Shown here piece after piece: positions 63,994 through 64,000 of a DNA stretch of 64,000 nt. The notes below the pieces were generated by a model, which saw only the letters and a list, made by a program, of their open reading frames with translations, was not told where the DNA came from and searched no databases. How positions within the stretch are numbered: the first letter of the stretch is position 1; each line of letters starts with the position of its first letter. The DNA is from Nitrospirota bacterium (GTDB taxonomy: Bacteria > Nitrospirota > Thermodesulfovibrionia > Thermodesulfovibrionales > UBA9159): NCBI GenBank assembly GCA_021790195.1, contig JAJYIF010000003.1, positions 62,001-126,000 of the forward strand, given 5' to 3'. The translations under genes and the position numbers were made by a program.

Positions 63994-64000
63994 CAGGCGG

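Noticed and set aside
1-64000. tRNA, rRNA or CRISPR arrays
   Set aside because: I looked in the intergenic gaps for cloverleaf ends, TTCGA-type T-loops and regular repeat-spacer units and saw none.

Overview
The window reads as a chromosomal segment of a Gram-negative (diderm) bacterium. It carries LPS-export genes (lptC, lptA, lptB), a Wza/Wzc/Wzy-type exopolysaccharide locus, sigma-54, an HtrA protease and peptidoglycan-associated functions. Arginine is mostly AGG/AGA and GC content is moderate. The order def-fmt-DUF116-rsmB-PASTA-rpe and the PATAN/roadblock regulator fit Nitrospirota or the former deltaproteobacteria, but no rRNA or tRNA gene is present, so this assignment is only an inference.

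Layout. 1-6.5 kb (minus strand) is a sugar block: a truncated MFS sugar porter, an archaeal-type glucose dehydrogenase, a GH15 glucoamylase and a small cytochrome c. Inside it, at 2.5-3.9 kb, lies a two-gene RiPP-like unit: a tiny ORF with three in-frame UGA codons followed by a SECIS-like hairpin, then a radical SAM/SPASM maturase. 6.6-14.5 kb holds signalling and accessory genes: a histidine kinase with a sigma-54 activator that lacks a normal start codon, an XRE/ImmA pair, a broken RelE with its antitoxin, VapBC, and a receiver-PATAN-roadblock regulator with an unknown cysteine-containing protein. 14.5-20.8 kb holds HtrA, a DksA-like protein, two Dpp-type permeases, a methyltransferase and a papain-like protease flanked by short repeats.

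20.9-43.2 kb is core genome: purC; then def, fmt, DUF116, rsmB, PASTA protein, rpe, TPR protein, pgsA, DUF512 radical SAM protein, aroE; then lptC-lptA-lptB-rpoN-hpf-rapZ-cysteine desulfurase; then (minus) rpsO-pnp-M16 peptidase and ppdK.

43.3-55.5 kb (minus) is the most unusual region. Two nearly identical RiPP-like precursor peptides, with the same 27-residue C-terminus, bracket a set of genes for a 2.9-kilo-residue exported DUF11-repeat protein ending in a gingipain-type (C25) protease, a PqqD-like carrier, a radical SAM/SPASM enzyme, an HPr-kinase-like ATPase and an S26 signal-peptidase-like protein. The parts suggest recognition (PqqD), modification (radical SAM), possible phosphorylation of the C-terminal Ser (HprK-like) and proteolysis or export (S26, C25). 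55.8-64 kb has a lipoprotein with an FGE/sulfatase-modifying-factor fold and an exopolysaccharide locus (outer-membrane barrel, Wza, Wzc, Wzy-TPR, FN3 protein).

The two RiPP-like loci are the main candidates for undescribed systems. I could run no database searches, so family names come from motif recognition.
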